Positions 42,480 through 52,331 of a stretch of 64,000 bases of DNA are shown here, piece by piece (position 1 is the first letter of the stretch; the number at the start of each line of letters is the position of its first letter). The notes under the pieces were generated by a model, which worked only from the letters and a program-made list of their open reading frames with translations, searched no databases and was not told the DNA's origin. The stretch is from Clostridiales bacterium. Lineage in GTDB: Bacteria; Bacillota; Clostridia; Christensenellales; UBA1242. The stretch is from the NCBI GenBank assembly GCA_015069395.1, contig SVIR01000004.1, positions 1 to 64,000 of the forward strand. The letters run 5' to 3'. The position numbers and the translations under genes are program-made.

Positions 42480-43449
42480 GTAAAATCTCCTTTGCCCATT
42501 TAGGAATTTCTCTCTTAACTTGTCTTGTACTGATGTCAATATCAAATCCTGACGCTGCAGGATGTCCTCCTCCACCCATTTTGTTGCAGAAAGACAAAAC
42601 TTCAACATCTCCAACGCTTCTCAAACTAAATTTATAGTGCCCCTTTGATTTTTCTATACACAAAAAAGAGGCTTCTACATCTTTAATCTTTACAATTTCG
42701 TTGCAGAAGTGCTTAATATCTTCTATATCAACACCTATCTTTCTAATATCCTTTTCTGAGAAAATAACATATCCAACTCTTCCATCTTCAGCAAACTTGA
42801 GGTTGTCTAAAAAGAATTTGTTTACACGAATTTGCTCTTTTGTACGATATCTGAACATATAATCATAAACCAATTGAATATCGGCTCCACAATCTTGTAA
42901 ACAAATTGCATCTTCAAAAACTCTTCTACTCAAGTTTGAATGTAAAAATCTTGAAGTGTCCCCAATCAGACCTGCATAAAGATATTTTGCAACCACTGGT
43001 GTTGGTTTTTGGTTTATAGTTCTAAACAAATCAAGAATCAATTGAGAACAAGAAGCTTCTGTTTGAACAAGATAATCGTGTTTAAACAAAAATTCTTGCT
43101 CGTGCTCACCTACAAAGTGGTGATCAATGATCAAAACATTGTTTGATTCAACAATCCCGTCTTGGAATTGAGGATCAATCAAATTTAAAACGTGGCAATC
43201 TACAATTATTACCAAATCATAATTTTCTGGAGAAAAATTTTCTTTCGTCTCGTTTAAAGGAAAAATATGATTTAAATAACCTTCTGGTTTTCTTACAACA
43301 AAAACATCTGCATTTTTGCCTAAATTTTGACACAAATTTCGCAACCCAAACAGAGAGCCACAGGCATCTGGATCTGGACCTCTATGGGCAAATAACGCGA
43401 TATTTTTTGAGCTTTTTATTTTTTCAACAACCATTTCATTGGTCATCAT
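42469..43449 (-). CDS. nrnA: Bifunctional oligoribonuclease/PAP phosphatase NrnA (DHH family)
   Basis: About 326 residues. DHH domain with FAHRGPDPDACGSLFGLR, LVIIVDCHVLNLIDP and IIDHHFVGEHE; DHHA1 domain ending in KMGGGGHPAASGF. It degrades nanoRNAs and 3'-phosphoadenosine 5'-phosphate. The start is uncertain among ATGs at 43449, 43446 and 43434, all coupled to the rbfA stop; 43449 is used. The infB-rbfA-nrnA-truB order is conserved in Clostridia. Confidence 0.93.
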   Translation of the reverse strand: MMTNEMVVEKIKSSKNIALFAHRGPDPDACGSLFGLRNLCQNLGKNADVFVVRKPEGYLNHIFPLNETKENFSPENYDLVIIVDCHVLNLIDPQFQDGIVESNNVLIIDHHFVGEHEQEFLFKHDYLVQTEASCSQLILDLFRTINQKPTPVVAKYLYAGLIGDTSRFLHSNLSRRVFEDAICLQDCGADIQLVYDYMFRYRTKEQIRVNKFFLDNLKFAEDGRVGYVIFSEKDIRKIGVDIEDIKHFCNEIVKIKDVEASFLCIEKSKGHYKFSLRSVGDVEVLSFCNKMGGGGHPAASGFDIDISTRQVKREIPKWAKEILRDK

Positions 43450-43813
43450 CTGTATTTTCACTCTCCTCTTCTGGTGGAATTGTAAGAGTTTTTAAAATTT
43501 CTTCCACCCTAATAGCACTCAAGGTGCTTTTGTCAACAACAAAGTTGATTTTTGGTACACAAGGCATATCCAACATTTTTGCCAATTCTCTTTTGATATA
43601 ACCTTCTGATTTTTGCAAAACTTTTGTTACGTTTGCAACATCATTTATATCCAAAACACTTACCTTTGCTTTGCAATATTTAAAATCTGGGGTAACATTT
43701 ACTTCTGTAATGCTTACAATTTTGTCAAGTCGTGGGTCATTCATTTTTGTTTTAATAATCTCCATTAAGCATTTCAAGATCTCACTGTTAGCCCTTTCAA
43801 TACGATTTGACAT
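43436..43813 (-). CDS. rbfA: Ribosome-binding factor A
   Basis: 125 residues. RIERANSEILKCLMEIIKTK, DPRLDKIVSITEVNVTPDF and KMLDMPCVPKINFVVDKST match RbfA. The C-terminus is acidic (ESENTDDDQ). It matures the 16S 5' end and acts in cold. It lies 11 nt after infB and overlaps nrnA. Confidence 0.96.
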   Translation of the reverse strand: MSNRIERANSEILKCLMEIIKTKMNDPRLDKIVSITEVNVTPDFKYCKAKVSVLDINDVANVTKVLQKSEGYIKRELAKMLDMPCVPKINFVVDKSTLSAIRVEEILKTLTIPPEEESENTDDDQ

Positions 43814-43824
43814 AATCCCTCCTA

Positions 43825-46311
43825 TTAGTCTCTCTTAACCTCTTGTTTGATATAACATTCAATAATGTCACCTTCAACAAAGTCAATGTTGTCTCTAAGT
43901 TTGATACCACATTCAAAACCTTTCGCAACTTCAGATTTTTCGTCTTTAACAATCTTCAAAGATTCTACAGAACTTTCTCCAACAACTTCGTCCTTACGTT
44001 TAACTTTTACAACTCCATTTCTAGCAATCTTTCCGTCTAAAACATAACTTCCTGCAACCTTTCCTGCCGAAGAAAGTTTGAATACCATTCTGATTTCTGC
44101 ACTACCAATATATTTTTCTTCATATTTGATTGACATCATTCCTTTGCTCAATCTAGTAATTTGGTCAACCAATTCATAAATAATTTTAGATTCAATAATT
44201 TCAACTTTTAAACTTTCTGCTGTTTGAGTTGTTTTGTTTGGAATTTTGATATTAAACGCAACAACCACAGCGCCTGTTGTTTGAGCCAAGATAATGTCGC
44301 TTTCGGTAATAGCACCAGCAGCACTATGAATGCAGACAACCTTAACTTCTTCATTTCTAATTGCTTCCAAAGATGCTTTTAGCGCTTCAACAGAACCTTG
44401 TGTATCAGCTTTGATAATGATATTAAGGTTTTTGAGTTTTCCTTCGTGAACTCTGCTCATAAAGTCGTCAGCACTTACGCCTGAAGTAAGTCTAGCTCTT
44501 TCTTGTTTAATTTTGTTTATTCTTTCGTTGATAACTTGTTTTGACAAACTTTCGTCTACAACATAAACAGCATCTCCAGAGTTTGGAACTTCATTAAAGC
44601 CCATAACAGCAACTGGAGTTGATGGGCCAGCTTTTTTCAATGGCTTTCCATTTTCGTCAAACATAGCCTTAACTTTTCCATAAGTGATCCCACAAATTAT
44701 AGAATCTCCAATCTTAAGAGTTCCATTCTGAACAAGCACGGTCGCAACAGCACCTCTAGTCTTGTCAAGTTCGGCTTCAATAACGCTACCCGTCGCAGTT
44801 TTGTTTGGATTTGCTTTGAGTTCTTCCATTTCAGCAACAAGCAAAATCATTTTCTTGAGGTCGTCCATACCCATTCCTGTCTTTGCAGAAACAGGAACAC
44901 AAATTGCATCTCCACCCCATTCTTCTGGCAATACATTATGTTCTGCAAGCTGTTGTTTAACTCTGTCAATATTTGCTTCTGGTTTGTCTATTTTGTTTAT
45001 TGCTACAATCATAGGAACATTCGCAGCCTTGATATGGCTAATAGCTTCAATCGTTTGAGGCATAATCCCATCGTCAGCCGCAACAACTAAAATCGCAATG
45101 TCTGTAACTTCTGCACCCCTAGCACGCATTGATGTAAACGCTGCGTGTCCTGGAGTGTCAATAAAAGTAATTTTTTCGCCATTAAACGAAATTTGATAAG
45201 CGCCAATTTTTTGAGTGATTCCACCTGCTTCTCCAGAAACGACATTTGTCTTTCTAAAAGCATCAAGAAGAGAAGTTTTACCATGGTCAACGTGTCCCAT
45301 AACAGTGACAACTGGAGGTCTCTTTACCAAATCTTTTTCGTCGTCAGATTCATTTGAAGCATCAAGCAGTTTTTCTTCATAAGTCTTATCGAGTTTAAGT
45401 TCGAGAGAAACCCCAAGTTCGCCGGCAACCAATTCGCAAGTATCAAAATCGATTGAACTGTTGATTGTCGCCATAACTCCCAACAGCATCAACTTCTTAA
45501 CAATTTCAGCAACAGGTTTACCAATTTTTTCACTTAAATCTTTTACCGTAATTTCGTTTGAACTAATCACTGCGTGTGTAATTTGTGGAGCAATCACAAC
45601 ATTTGTTTCTTTTTTCTTTTTAATGAGTTTTCTAGAACCCATTGTTGTTTCCTCTACACCCTCTTCGTCCATAACAAGAATATTGTTTTGTTTTGAAAAT
45701 GTAGATTTTTGTTTTGCACTAAGTTTCTTTGTTTCGTCTATATTTCTTCTTTGCTTGTTTTTATTTCCAAAGTTTCTTTCAGGTTGAGCTAAAACAGAAC
45801 TGCTTTCTGTAGGAGCAAAAGACTTGAAATTGTTTGCTTTTGTGGATACAAACGAATTGTTTTTAGGTCTGTTGCCTTGAGCCCCTTGTTGAGTCTGGCC
45901 ATTTCTATTGTTGAAATTTTGATTTCTGTTGAAAGGTGGTCTTTGGTTGTTTTGCCCTCCTTGTCCTTGAGCATTGTTTCTTGGCTGAAATCTTTGTTCT
46001 CTTGGTTCAAACTTTCTAAAGTTGTTCTTTTGGTTGTTTCCTTGAGCAAAAACCCTTTCGGTTTTTTGTTCTACTGGTGCAGAAACAACAGGTTCCTCTT
46101 CTGAAACCATTTTTGCTTTTTCAAGTTCAGCTTGTTTTCTTTCTGCCTCTTTTTGTTTTGCAACAAGTTTCGCTTTTTGTTCTTGCAAAGTCTTAGCGAA
46201 ACTATCCATCTCAACCTTTGTTTGCTTAATTGACAATAATAAATCTTGCAAAGACCCGTCTCTTTGTATGTTGTTGATTGTTTTTAGTGCATTTAATTGT
46301 TGTGTTGCCAA
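43825..46311 (-). CDS. infB: Translation initiation factor IF-2
   Basis: 828 residues. The first 230 are low-complexity, rich in Gln, Asn, Arg and Lys. IF2_N at about 245-295 ([20 protein letters not shown]), G domain from about 333 with [38 protein letters not shown] and [13 protein letters not shown], then the domains ending in the fMet-tRNA-binding C2 ([18 protein letters not shown]). It brings initiator tRNA to the 30S subunit. The RNA-like N-terminal segment (RGGQNNQ repeats) resembles other clostridial IF-2s. Confidence 0.98.
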   Translation of the reverse strand: MATQQLNALKTINNIQRDGSLQDLLLSIKQTKVEMDSFAKTLQEQKAKLVAKQKEAERKQAELEKAKMVSEEEPVVSAPVEQKTERVFAQGNNQKNNFRKFEPREQRFQPRNNAQGQGGQNNQRPPFNRNQNFNNRNGQTQQGAQGNRPKNNSFVSTKANNFKSFAPTESSSVLAQPERNFGNKNKQRRNIDETKKLSAKQKSTFSKQNNILVMDEEGVEETTMGSRKLIKKKKETNVVIAPQITHAVISSNEITVKDLSEKIGKPVAEIVKKLMLLGVMATINSSIDFDTCELVAGELGVSLELKLDKTYEEKLLDASNESDDEKDLVKRPPVVTVMGHVDHGKTSLLDAFRKTNVVSGEAGGITQKIGAYQISFNGEKITFIDTPGHAAFTSMRARGAEVTDIAILVVAADDGIMPQTIEAISHIKAANVPMIVAINKIDKPEANIDRVKQQLAEHNVLPEEWGGDAICVPVSAKTGMGMDDLKKMILLVAEMEELKANPNKTATGSVIEAELDKTRGAVATVLVQNGTLKIGDSIICGITYGKVKAMFDENGKPLKKAGPSTPVAVMGFNEVPNSGDAVYVVDESLSKQVINERINKIKQERARLTSGVSADDFMSRVHEGKLKNLNIIIKADTQGSVEALKASLEAIRNEEVKVVCIHSAAGAITESDIILAQTTGAVVVAFNIKIPNKTTQTAESLKVEIIESKIIYELVDQITRLSKGMMSIKYEEKYIGSAEIRMVFKLSSAGKVAGSYVLDGKIARNGVVKVKRKDEVVGESSVESLKIVKDEKSEVAKGFECGIKLRDNIDFVEGDIIECYIKQEVKRD

Positions 46312-46312
46312 A

Positions 46313-46612
46313 TTATTCTCCTTTTAAAATTTTGCTTATATTTTCGCTTATGGCTTTGTTTTTAAGTCCTAAGGTTTTGCAATTTTCAATTCCCACTTTT
46401 TCTCCTAGATTTTCAACTCTAAAAAGTGGAACATTTTTTGTTTTTGATAAAAATTCAATTTCTCTAGAAAGGGATTTGCCTGCTGTATAATCTAGCAACA
46501 AAAGATACAACTTTTTGTCATAATTTTTCAAGTTGTCTTGACCAATAATGACAAAACCTGCCTTTCTAGCTATAGAAATCAATCCATCAATTTTGTTCAA
46601 TCTCTTCTCCAA
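46313..46612 (-). CDS. ylxQ: L7Ae-family ribosomal protein-like YlxQ
   Basis: 99 residues. IDGLISIARKAGFVIIGQDN, KLYLLLLDYTAGKSLSREI and NVPLFRVENLGEKVG are an L7Ae/L30e fold. It binds RNA (kink-turn-like in relatives); its precise role is unknown. It overlaps ylxR by 26 nt and ends 1 nt before infB. Confidence 0.9.
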   Translation of the reverse strand: MEKRLNKIDGLISIARKAGFVIIGQDNLKNYDKKLYLLLLDYTAGKSLSREIEFLSKTKNVPLFRVENLGEKVGIENCKTLGLKNKAISENISKILKGE

Positions 46613-46850
46613 TCTTTTGATAAATTTCTTGAGGAACTTCTGTTTTGAAGGCTCTGTTTAATGCTTTTTGTTTGCAAAGTTTTTCAAAACAATCTTTTGA
46701 TTTGCAAACATAAGCACCTCTACCGTTTGCTTTGCCAGTTTTGTCTACAAAAATCTCTCCGTCTTTGTTTTTAACAATCCTTAATAGAGTTTTTTTGTCG
46801 CTTTGTCCTCTGCAAACAATACACATTCTTATCTTTTCTTTTGACTGCAT
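46587..46850 (-). CDS. ylxR: YlxR/RnpM family RNA-binding protein
   Basis: 87 residues. RMCIVCRGQSDKKTLLRIVK and KTGKANGRGAYVCKSKDCFE are the DUF448 motifs, including GRGAYVC. The Bacillus homologue binds and modulates RNase P RNA. It follows nusA by 11 nt. Confidence 0.94.
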   Translation of the reverse strand: MQSKEKIRMCIVCRGQSDKKTLLRIVKNKDGEIFVDKTGKANGRGAYVCKSKDCFEKLCKQKALNRAFKTEVPQEIYQKIGEEIEQN

Positions 46851-46861
46851 AGCCCCTCCGA

Positions 46862-48031
46862 TTATTCGTCTAAGTTTCCTATATCGTCAATTGGTTCAAG
46901 TTCTTCCAAATCGTCCATATCAAAAGATGTGTCGTCTGAAAGTTCAGTCAATTCATATTCTACATCGTTGTTAACAGCTGTTTCTTTTGGTTTCAAGAAG
47001 CTTTCTGGTTTAACATCGATCTTCCAACCTGTAAGTTTTGCTGCCAAACGTACATTTTGTCCACTTTTGCCGATAGCCAAAGACAATTTGTCGTCAGGAA
47101 CAATTACTTGAGACATATTCAAACTGTCGTTCGTTTCAACTGACAAAACTTTAGCAGGGCTCAATGCTCTTGCAATATATTCAAGTGGATCTTCAGAATA
47201 TTCTACAAGGTCAATCTTTTCACCATTGAGTTCGTTTACAATAACGTTGATTCTGTTTCCTCTGTTTCCTACGCAAGCTCCGATAGCATCAACATTTGGT
47301 CTATCTGAATAAACAGCAACCTTTGCTCTGTTTCCTGGATCTCTAGCAATATTTTTAATTTTAACTTCTCCACTAGCGATTTCAGGAACTTCGAGCTCGA
47401 ACAATTTTCTAACAAAACCAATGTTGCTTCTAGAAACTTGGATTTGTGGGCCCTTGAAAGAATCTTTGATTTTCTTTACGTAAACTTTTACTCTGTCTCC
47501 AACGTTGAATTTGTCGCCAGGTATTTGATCGCTCTTTTGCATAACGCCTTCTGTGTGAGATCCTGCAATTTGAACATAAATATTGTCAGCATCAACACGC
47601 TTTACGATTGTTGTTAAAAGTTCGTCTTCTTTTTCAGAAAGTTCGTCAATCGCATTTTGTCTTTCAAGTTCTCTAAGTTTTTGCATAACAACTTGTTTTG
47701 CTGTTTGAGCTGCGATTCTTCCAAAATCTTTTGTTGACTCCTCAACTGCTACCATGTCGCCAACTTTGTAAGATTTCTTTTGAAGTCTAGCATCTGCCAA
47801 AGAAATTTCTTTGTCAATGTCTTCTACTTCAGCTACAACAGTCTTGTAAGAATAAATCTTGATTGTGTTTCTTTCTGGGAAAAGTTTTACCATAGCAGAC
47901 TTTGCTTCGCCATACATCTTTTTATATGCAGATGTCAAAGCTGTTTCAAGCGTTTGAATAAAAACTTCTTTGTTGATTTTCTTTTCTGCTTCAAGTTCGT
48001 CAAGAGCCTTGAAAAAATCTTTATTTACCAT
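46862..48031 (-). CDS. nusA: Transcription termination/antitermination factor NusA
   Basis: 389 residues. N-terminal RNAP-binding domain (1-125), S1 domain (about 135-200), KH1 and KH2 (about 205-345, with DPGNRAKVAVYSDRPNVDAI, IGACVGNRGNRI and LSLAIGKSGQNVRLAAKLTG), then a short acidic tail (DDLEELEPIDDIGNLDE) in place of the AR repeats of proteobacteria. It controls pausing and termination. The tail is unusually acidic. Confidence 0.97.
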   Translation of the reverse strand: MVNKDFFKALDELEAEKKINKEVFIQTLETALTSAYKKMYGEAKSAMVKLFPERNTIKIYSYKTVVAEVEDIDKEISLADARLQKKSYKVGDMVAVEESTKDFGRIAAQTAKQVVMQKLRELERQNAIDELSEKEDELLTTIVKRVDADNIYVQIAGSHTEGVMQKSDQIPGDKFNVGDRVKVYVKKIKDSFKGPQIQVSRSNIGFVRKLFELEVPEIASGEVKIKNIARDPGNRAKVAVYSDRPNVDAIGACVGNRGNRINVIVNELNGEKIDLVEYSEDPLEYIARALSPAKVLSVETNDSLNMSQVIVPDDKLSLAIGKSGQNVRLAAKLTGWKIDVKPESFLKPKETAVNNDVEYELTELSDDTSFDMDDLEELEPIDDIGNLDE

Positions 48032-48042
48032 TTTATTTCTCC

Positions 48043-48501
48043 TTAAAATTTTATAACTCGTTTAATTGAGGCAACCTTTTCTCTTTCAAAGGTCAAAGTT
48101 TCTTTTTCCGTTTGCAAACTTACAGTCTCCTCGTCAAATGCTTTCAAAACACCTACAAAAAGTTTTTTGCCGTCAATCTTTGAAAACAAACTAAGTTCTA
48201 CTTCTGTTTCAAGGCCTCTCGTCAAATCTCTGTCAGTTTTAAGTGGTCTGTCAAGACCTGGCGAACTAACAACCAAAGTATAAGGCTTGTCGTCTGTTGG
48301 GTTGAGCTCGTCTAAAATTGGATCAATCTTTTTGTTTACGATTTCACAGTCGTCAATGCTAACTCCACCATCTTTGTCGATTGTAAAAATCAAACTCATT
48401 CCCCCATTTTCTTTTTCATAACTTACTTCGACAAGTTCGTAGCCCATTTCTTCTACAATGGGTCTAAGTTTTTCTTCGCAAATTTGTTTAACCTTTGCCA
48501 A
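48043..48501 (-). CDS. rimP: Ribosome maturation factor RimP
   Basis: 152 residues from the TTG at 48499-48501; GGAGG lies 6 nt upstream and the protein begins AKVKQICEEKLRPIVEEMGY, as in RimP. The longer reading frame would start inside the leader hairpin. Further motifs: VSIDDCEIVNKKIDPILDE and YTLVVSSPGLDRPLKTDRDL. It matures 30S subunits. First gene of the rimP-nusA-infB operon. Confidence 0.95.
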   Translation of the reverse strand: MAKVKQICEEKLRPIVEEMGYELVEVSYEKENGGMSLIFTIDKDGGVSIDDCEIVNKKIDPILDELNPTDDKPYTLVVSSPGLDRPLKTDRDLTRGLETEVELSLFSKIDGKKLFVGVLKAFDEETVSLQTEKETLTFEREKVASIKRVIKF

Positions 48502-48533
48502 ATTCCACCTCCAAAAATGTCCACTTAATGCAA

Positions 48534-48561
48534 GGAGTGGGCAAACGAATTTGCCCACTCC
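48534..48561 (-). promoter_or_regulatory. Strong hairpin at the 5' end of the rimP-nusA leader
   Basis: GGAGTGGGCAAA (48550-48561 complement) pairs perfectly with TTTGCCCACTCC over 12 bp around a 4-nt TTCG loop, as read on the minus strand. TTCG is a hyperstable tetraloop sequence. It begins about 10 nt after the predicted transcript start and has no T-run, so it is not an intrinsic terminator. Confidence 0.75.
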
Positions 48562-48577
48562 CTGTCAAGTTGTTATT

Positions 48578-48606
48578 ATTATAACCCAAATCTATATAAA
48601 ATGCAA
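48578..48606 (-). promoter_or_regulatory. Promoter of rimP-nusA-infB operon
   Basis: TTGCAT (48601-48606), 17-bp spacer, TATAAT (48578-48583) on the minus strand. Start near 48571 gives a leader of about 70 nt. Confidence 0.8.
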
Positions 48607-48650
48607 GACAATTTTAAACAAAAAATCAATTTTTGCCCAAAAAATCTCGC

Positions 48651-50186
48651 CTAACGACCAATTTCGTTGAGTTTCAACAAGACTTGTGCTGTTGCAAAAG
48701 CATCATTCCAAGCTCTATGTGCTCCTTCCAAAGTCAAACCCAAGGTCTTTACGACCGTTCCGAGGTTGAATCTTGTAATTTTGAGTTTCGTTCTAGCTTC
48801 TTTTAAAGTATCAATTATTTCGTTATCAAAATTTAAACCATAGTTTTCACCGGCATTTCTAACAAATTTTATGTCAAAATCAGTGATGTTATGACCAGAC
48901 AAAATACACCCCTTTGAAAATTCATAAAATTCTTTGATTACAAATTCAATTGGTGGAGCATCTTCAACCATTTCGTCTGTTATGCCTGTAAGCATTACAA
49001 CCTCAAACGGAATCTTTTTTGTTGGTTTTACAAAGGTCGAAAATTTTTCAACAATATTTCCGTCTTCAATCTTAACTGCACCGAGTTCTATAATCTGTTC
49101 AATTGAAGGGTCTAGTCCCGTTGTTTCAACGTCAAAAACAACTATGCTTTTGCCCATAATTTTGTTGTTATATTTTGTCTCTCTGCCAAACATTGTGTCT
49201 TGCTCTAAGGCCGTAAGTTTTTCTACTTCAACAGCTCTGCCCTCAAATCCTTTTTCTTCTTGTTGCTCTTCCTCTTCAATACCAATTTCTGTTGCAAGTG
49301 CTATTTTGTCAACGTACAAACAAAGTTTGTTTAGTTGATTTAATCTTACATCTCCGTGCACCACTACATACATACACTCTTCAAGAGCTTCCATCACAGC
49401 TTCGTTTCTTTTTGGACAAAAATACAAACACTCAAGTTTTCCCTTTCCATCAGCCAGAACAAACGTAAAGAAAGCTTTCTGCTCTCCAGCACGTTTGCCT
49501 TTTTTCATAACGAAATCTTTGCGTTCGATTTTCTTTATGTAACCAGCAACAATAACATTTGTTTTTGGAGAAGTGATAAACGACATAAATTCAGGCTTTG
49601 GAACAATATCTTTCCCGATAACATCTTTTATGATTTCAACCTTGTATCTTTGAGGTAATCTATAGGCTGTTTTCATTTCTACATTTTCAATATCAACTTC
49701 GTCGTCTATATAAACATTTTCTTTAACATTTACCACAAATTCAACCAAATAGTTTTCTTTCAATACTTTAGCCAGTTCGGCAGAAATTTTATGTTCGGCA
49801 AAAAATTGAGTTTGTCTTGGACTAACTTCAATATCTATAAGCACATCAATTGGTGTAATTTTTATTTTGAAACTCTCGTTTTTTAGATATGAAGTTATTA
49901 GCTTATATTTCTTTTCAAAAAAGTTTGCAATCGTCTTCAAAATCAGCCTTTCTTCAATATAGGCTTTCATAAACTTAACTCTAAGTTCAATTTTTTCAAG
50001 CCCCAAAACACTTTTAAACCATTCAACAATTTCTTGCTTTTCTTCGTCTTTTATATCAGGAAGATTTGAAGGGTATAAAAAAGTTATGATACAAATGCCT
50101 TCACGCTTTTTTATCATAACATCTTTTAAATACAAATATTGAAAACGGTCGCCAAAATAAGCACCAAACTCTTGTTCAAAATTCAT
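48651..50186 (-). CDS. PolC N-terminal region plus DEDDh exonuclease, no polymerase
   Basis: 511 residues. Residues 1-215 match the two N-terminal domains of PolC (RQTQFFAEHKISAELAKVL, YRLPQRYKVEIIKD), 215-310 an OB fold (NVIVAGYIKKIERKDFVMKK), 310-345 an acidic linker, and 348-510 a proofreading exonuclease with FDVETTGLDP, LTGITDEMVEDAPP, SGHNITDFDIKFV and HRAWNDAFAT (all DEDDh residues). PolC of Bacillus is about 1440 residues with PHP and polymerase domains after the OB fold; neither is here, and the gene closes with a normal stop. It occupies the polC position between rseP and rimP. Either the polymerase moved elsewhere or this is a free-standing nuclease. Confidence 0.85.
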   Translation of the reverse strand: MNFEQEFGAYFGDRFQYLYLKDVMIKKREGICIITFLYPSNLPDIKDEEKQEIVEWFKSVLGLEKIELRVKFMKAYIEERLILKTIANFFEKKYKLITSYLKNESFKIKITPIDVLIDIEVSPRQTQFFAEHKISAELAKVLKENYLVEFVVNVKENVYIDDEVDIENVEMKTAYRLPQRYKVEIIKDVIGKDIVPKPEFMSFITSPKTNVIVAGYIKKIERKDFVMKKGKRAGEQKAFFTFVLADGKGKLECLYFCPKRNEAVMEALEECMYVVVHGDVRLNQLNKLCLYVDKIALATEIGIEEEEQQEEKGFEGRAVEVEKLTALEQDTMFGRETKYNNKIMGKSIVVFDVETTGLDPSIEQIIELGAVKIEDGNIVEKFSTFVKPTKKIPFEVVMLTGITDEMVEDAPPIEFVIKEFYEFSKGCILSGHNITDFDIKFVRNAGENYGLNFDNEIIDTLKEARTKLKITRFNLGTVVKTLGLTLEGAHRAWNDAFATAQVLLKLNEIGR

Positions 50187-50230
50187 AAAACTATTTTAAG
50201 CAAAGATAGTTTTTTTGTCAAGAGAAAAAG

Positions 50231-51337
50231 TTAGAAAAGTTTTCCTACGAAATATATAATGTCCACTATGACGACAAATGCCAACAATATACAAATGCCA
50301 ATAAAGTGAATTCGGTTTTCTATTTTTCGATTTAACGGTTTGCCTCTTATCCACTCTATCAGCGTGAATAATACGTGCGAGCCATCTAACGCAGGGAATG
50401 GCAACAAGTTGAATACTGCTAAATTTGCGGCTATCAAAGGTATCAAAACTAGCAAAGTTGTCATACTTTGAGAAGCCATTGTTGCGATGGTTGAAATTGT
50501 CGCAAAAGTACCTCCCATTTCAGTTATAGGAATCTGGAAAGTAATCAACATCCACAAACTTTTCAAAACAGTCCAAGCAAAACCAAATGCCATTTCAAAT
50601 GATCTGCAAAAACCAGACCACCCATCATAAACATAGGCGATTGTTCTTGGAGTTTCACCTGAAGCAGATTCTAAGCCAACATAATAGCTAAAGACTTCTT
50701 CGCCATCTTCGTTTGTGGAACTTACCTTGTAGATCTTCACGTCTTCCAACAAAACTCTCTTGCCGTCTCTTTTCACAGTCATATCAAAAGTATAATCTGT
50801 TTCATTTGTTTTGTAATGTTCTCTTGCCAAAGCTTTTTGTTCGTTGACCAAGTCAACATATTTTCCACCGAAAGCAAAATCGATTTCTGTTCCATCGATC
50901 TCCAAAATCACATCTCCTTCTTTAAAGGGATTTGAATAAGAAGAATCTACACTAACTATTTGAGGAACATCATATCCAATTGTGCATAGCAAAATCCAGG
51001 AAAAAATGATTGCAGTAATAAAGTTTGCAGTTACACCTGCAAGAAAAACAATAATTCTTTTCCAAGGTTTTTGATTATTAAATGCAGAAGGATTGTCGCT
51101 TTCTTTGTCGTCTTCTTCACCATCAAAAGCACAATAACCTCCCAATGGAAAGATTCTCAAAGAGAACTTTTCTCCCGTTTTTTTGCTTGTTCTTGAAAAA
51201 ATCGGGTAGCCAAAGCCTACTGAAAATTCAGTAATTTTAAACTTAAGAATTTTCCCTGCAATATAATGCCCCAATTCATGAATGAGCACCATAAAAAGCA
51301 AAATAACGACTGCAAGCAAGATATACAAAACTATCAT
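50231..51337 (-). CDS. rseP: Site-2 protease RseP
   Basis: 368 residues. The zinc motif HELGHYIAGK in the first helix, SVGFGYPIFSR, a PDZ domain (about 120-215), and the C-terminal NLLPFPALDGSHVLF with the third Zn ligand Asp. It cleaves anti-sigma factors or signal-peptide remnants inside the membrane. The order frr-uppS-cdsA-rseP is conserved, but dxr, usually between cdsA and rseP, is absent. Confidence 0.95.
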   Translation of the reverse strand: MIVLYILLAVVILLFMVLIHELGHYIAGKILKFKITEFSVGFGYPIFSRTSKKTGEKFSLRIFPLGGYCAFDGEEDDKESDNPSAFNNQKPWKRIIVFLAGVTANFITAIIFSWILLCTIGYDVPQIVSVDSSYSNPFKEGDVILEIDGTEIDFAFGGKYVDLVNEQKALAREHYKTNETDYTFDMTVKRDGKRVLLEDVKIYKVSSTNEDGEEVFSYYVGLESASGETPRTIAYVYDGWSGFCRSFEMAFGFAWTVLKSLWMLITFQIPITEMGGTFATISTIATMASQSMTTLLVLIPLIAANLAVFNLLPFPALDGSHVLFTLIEWIRGKPLNRKIENRIHFIGICILLAFVVIVDIIYFVGKLF

Positions 51338-51371
51338 TATTCATTTCCTTAAATTCTGTGTCGGTCTTTTG

Positions 51372-52331
51372 TTAAATAGCAAAAATCAAAAATGCAAGCA
51401 TTACATAAGGTGCTATAAAAATATATGAGTCTATACGATCAAGCATTCCACCGTGACCAGGTATTATGTTTCCACTGTCAGAAACCCCGGCTCTGCGTTT
51501 TACCACAGATTCACACAAATCTCCACATTGAGCAATTGCCGAACCAAAGAAAACTATCAAAAGGTATGCCCATATTGGGAAAACTTCCATAAATGGAGCA
51601 AAAGACTCGACACAACCAAAAATAAGATAAACAGCAGCTGCAACCAATACACACCAAAGAACTCCCCCTACAGAACCAGAGATGGTTTTGTTTGGGCTAA
51701 TCTTTGGACAAAGCTTTTTGCCTCCTATTACAGAACCTGTGAGCATTGCAAAAGTATCAGTAATCATAGGGATAATTAAAGCTGTCATAACCATAAATAC
51801 AGAAACATTTGAATCAATTCCTGCGAGTTTTGACAAAGGAAGATCTCCAATGTGATTTATAAATATGAAAAACATAAACAAGAATGATGGATAAACAAAG
51901 CAAATCAAAGTATTTAGAGCTTTCTTAAAAGCAAATTTGTTTGCTGATATATTCAAACCTCTTACAACAATCTCATTCTGAGTGCTTTTTCTTCTTAAAA
52001 GTCCAAAAATATAAGCTATTAAAGCCACTAAAATCATAAGTGCTACATCAATCAAGATTGTCCACAAAACCCAATAAATGTCACCAGTTTGTCCAGCATA
52101 AAAAATGCCAATCAAATTTCCTGCCGTTAATAATGAAGGAAATAGGACTGCCAAGAGTTGATAATTATAAAACCCTATTTTTGTCAAAAGTCTTGACATT
52201 TCAAAACAAGCAAAACAAGCTATTATTGCAAAAAAAGCGTCAAAAAAGTAGTCGCTTACATAAATTTTTAACACAAACATAAGCGCCACAATCAAGACAA
52301 TCGCAATAGACGAATATATCCTTTTTTTCAT
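51372..52331 (-). CDS. cdsA: Phosphatidate cytidylyltransferase
   Basis: 319 residues, about eight membrane helices. The C-terminal CDP-DAG signature is present: SVVKRRAGVSDSGNIIPGHG with LDRIDSYIFIAP, plus KKLCPKISPNKTISGSVGG. It makes CDP-diacylglycerol for phospholipid synthesis. The N-terminal half is longer than in Bacillus, with an extra hydrophilic loop near 105-135. The ATG shares a base with the frame-corrected end of uppS. Confidence 0.95.
   Translation of the reverse strand: MKKRIYSSIAIVLIVALMFVLKIYVSDYFFDAFFAIIACFACFEMSRLLTKIGFYNYQLLAVLFPSLLTAGNLIGIFYAGQTGDIYWVLWTILIDVALMILVALIAYIFGLLRRKSTQNEIVVRGLNISANKFAFKKALNTLICFVYPSFLFMFFIFINHIGDLPLSKLAGIDSNVSVFMVMTALIIPMITDTFAMLTGSVIGGKKLCPKISPNKTISGSVGGVLWCVLVAAAVYLIFGCVESFAPFMEVFPIWAYLLIVFFGSAIAQCGDLCESVVKRRAGVSDSGNIIPGHGGMLDRIDSYIFIAPYVMLAFLIFAI

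Noticed and set aside
48534..48561. Leader hairpin considered as an intrinsic terminator
   Set aside because: No T-run follows on either strand and it lies just after the promoter of an essential operon.
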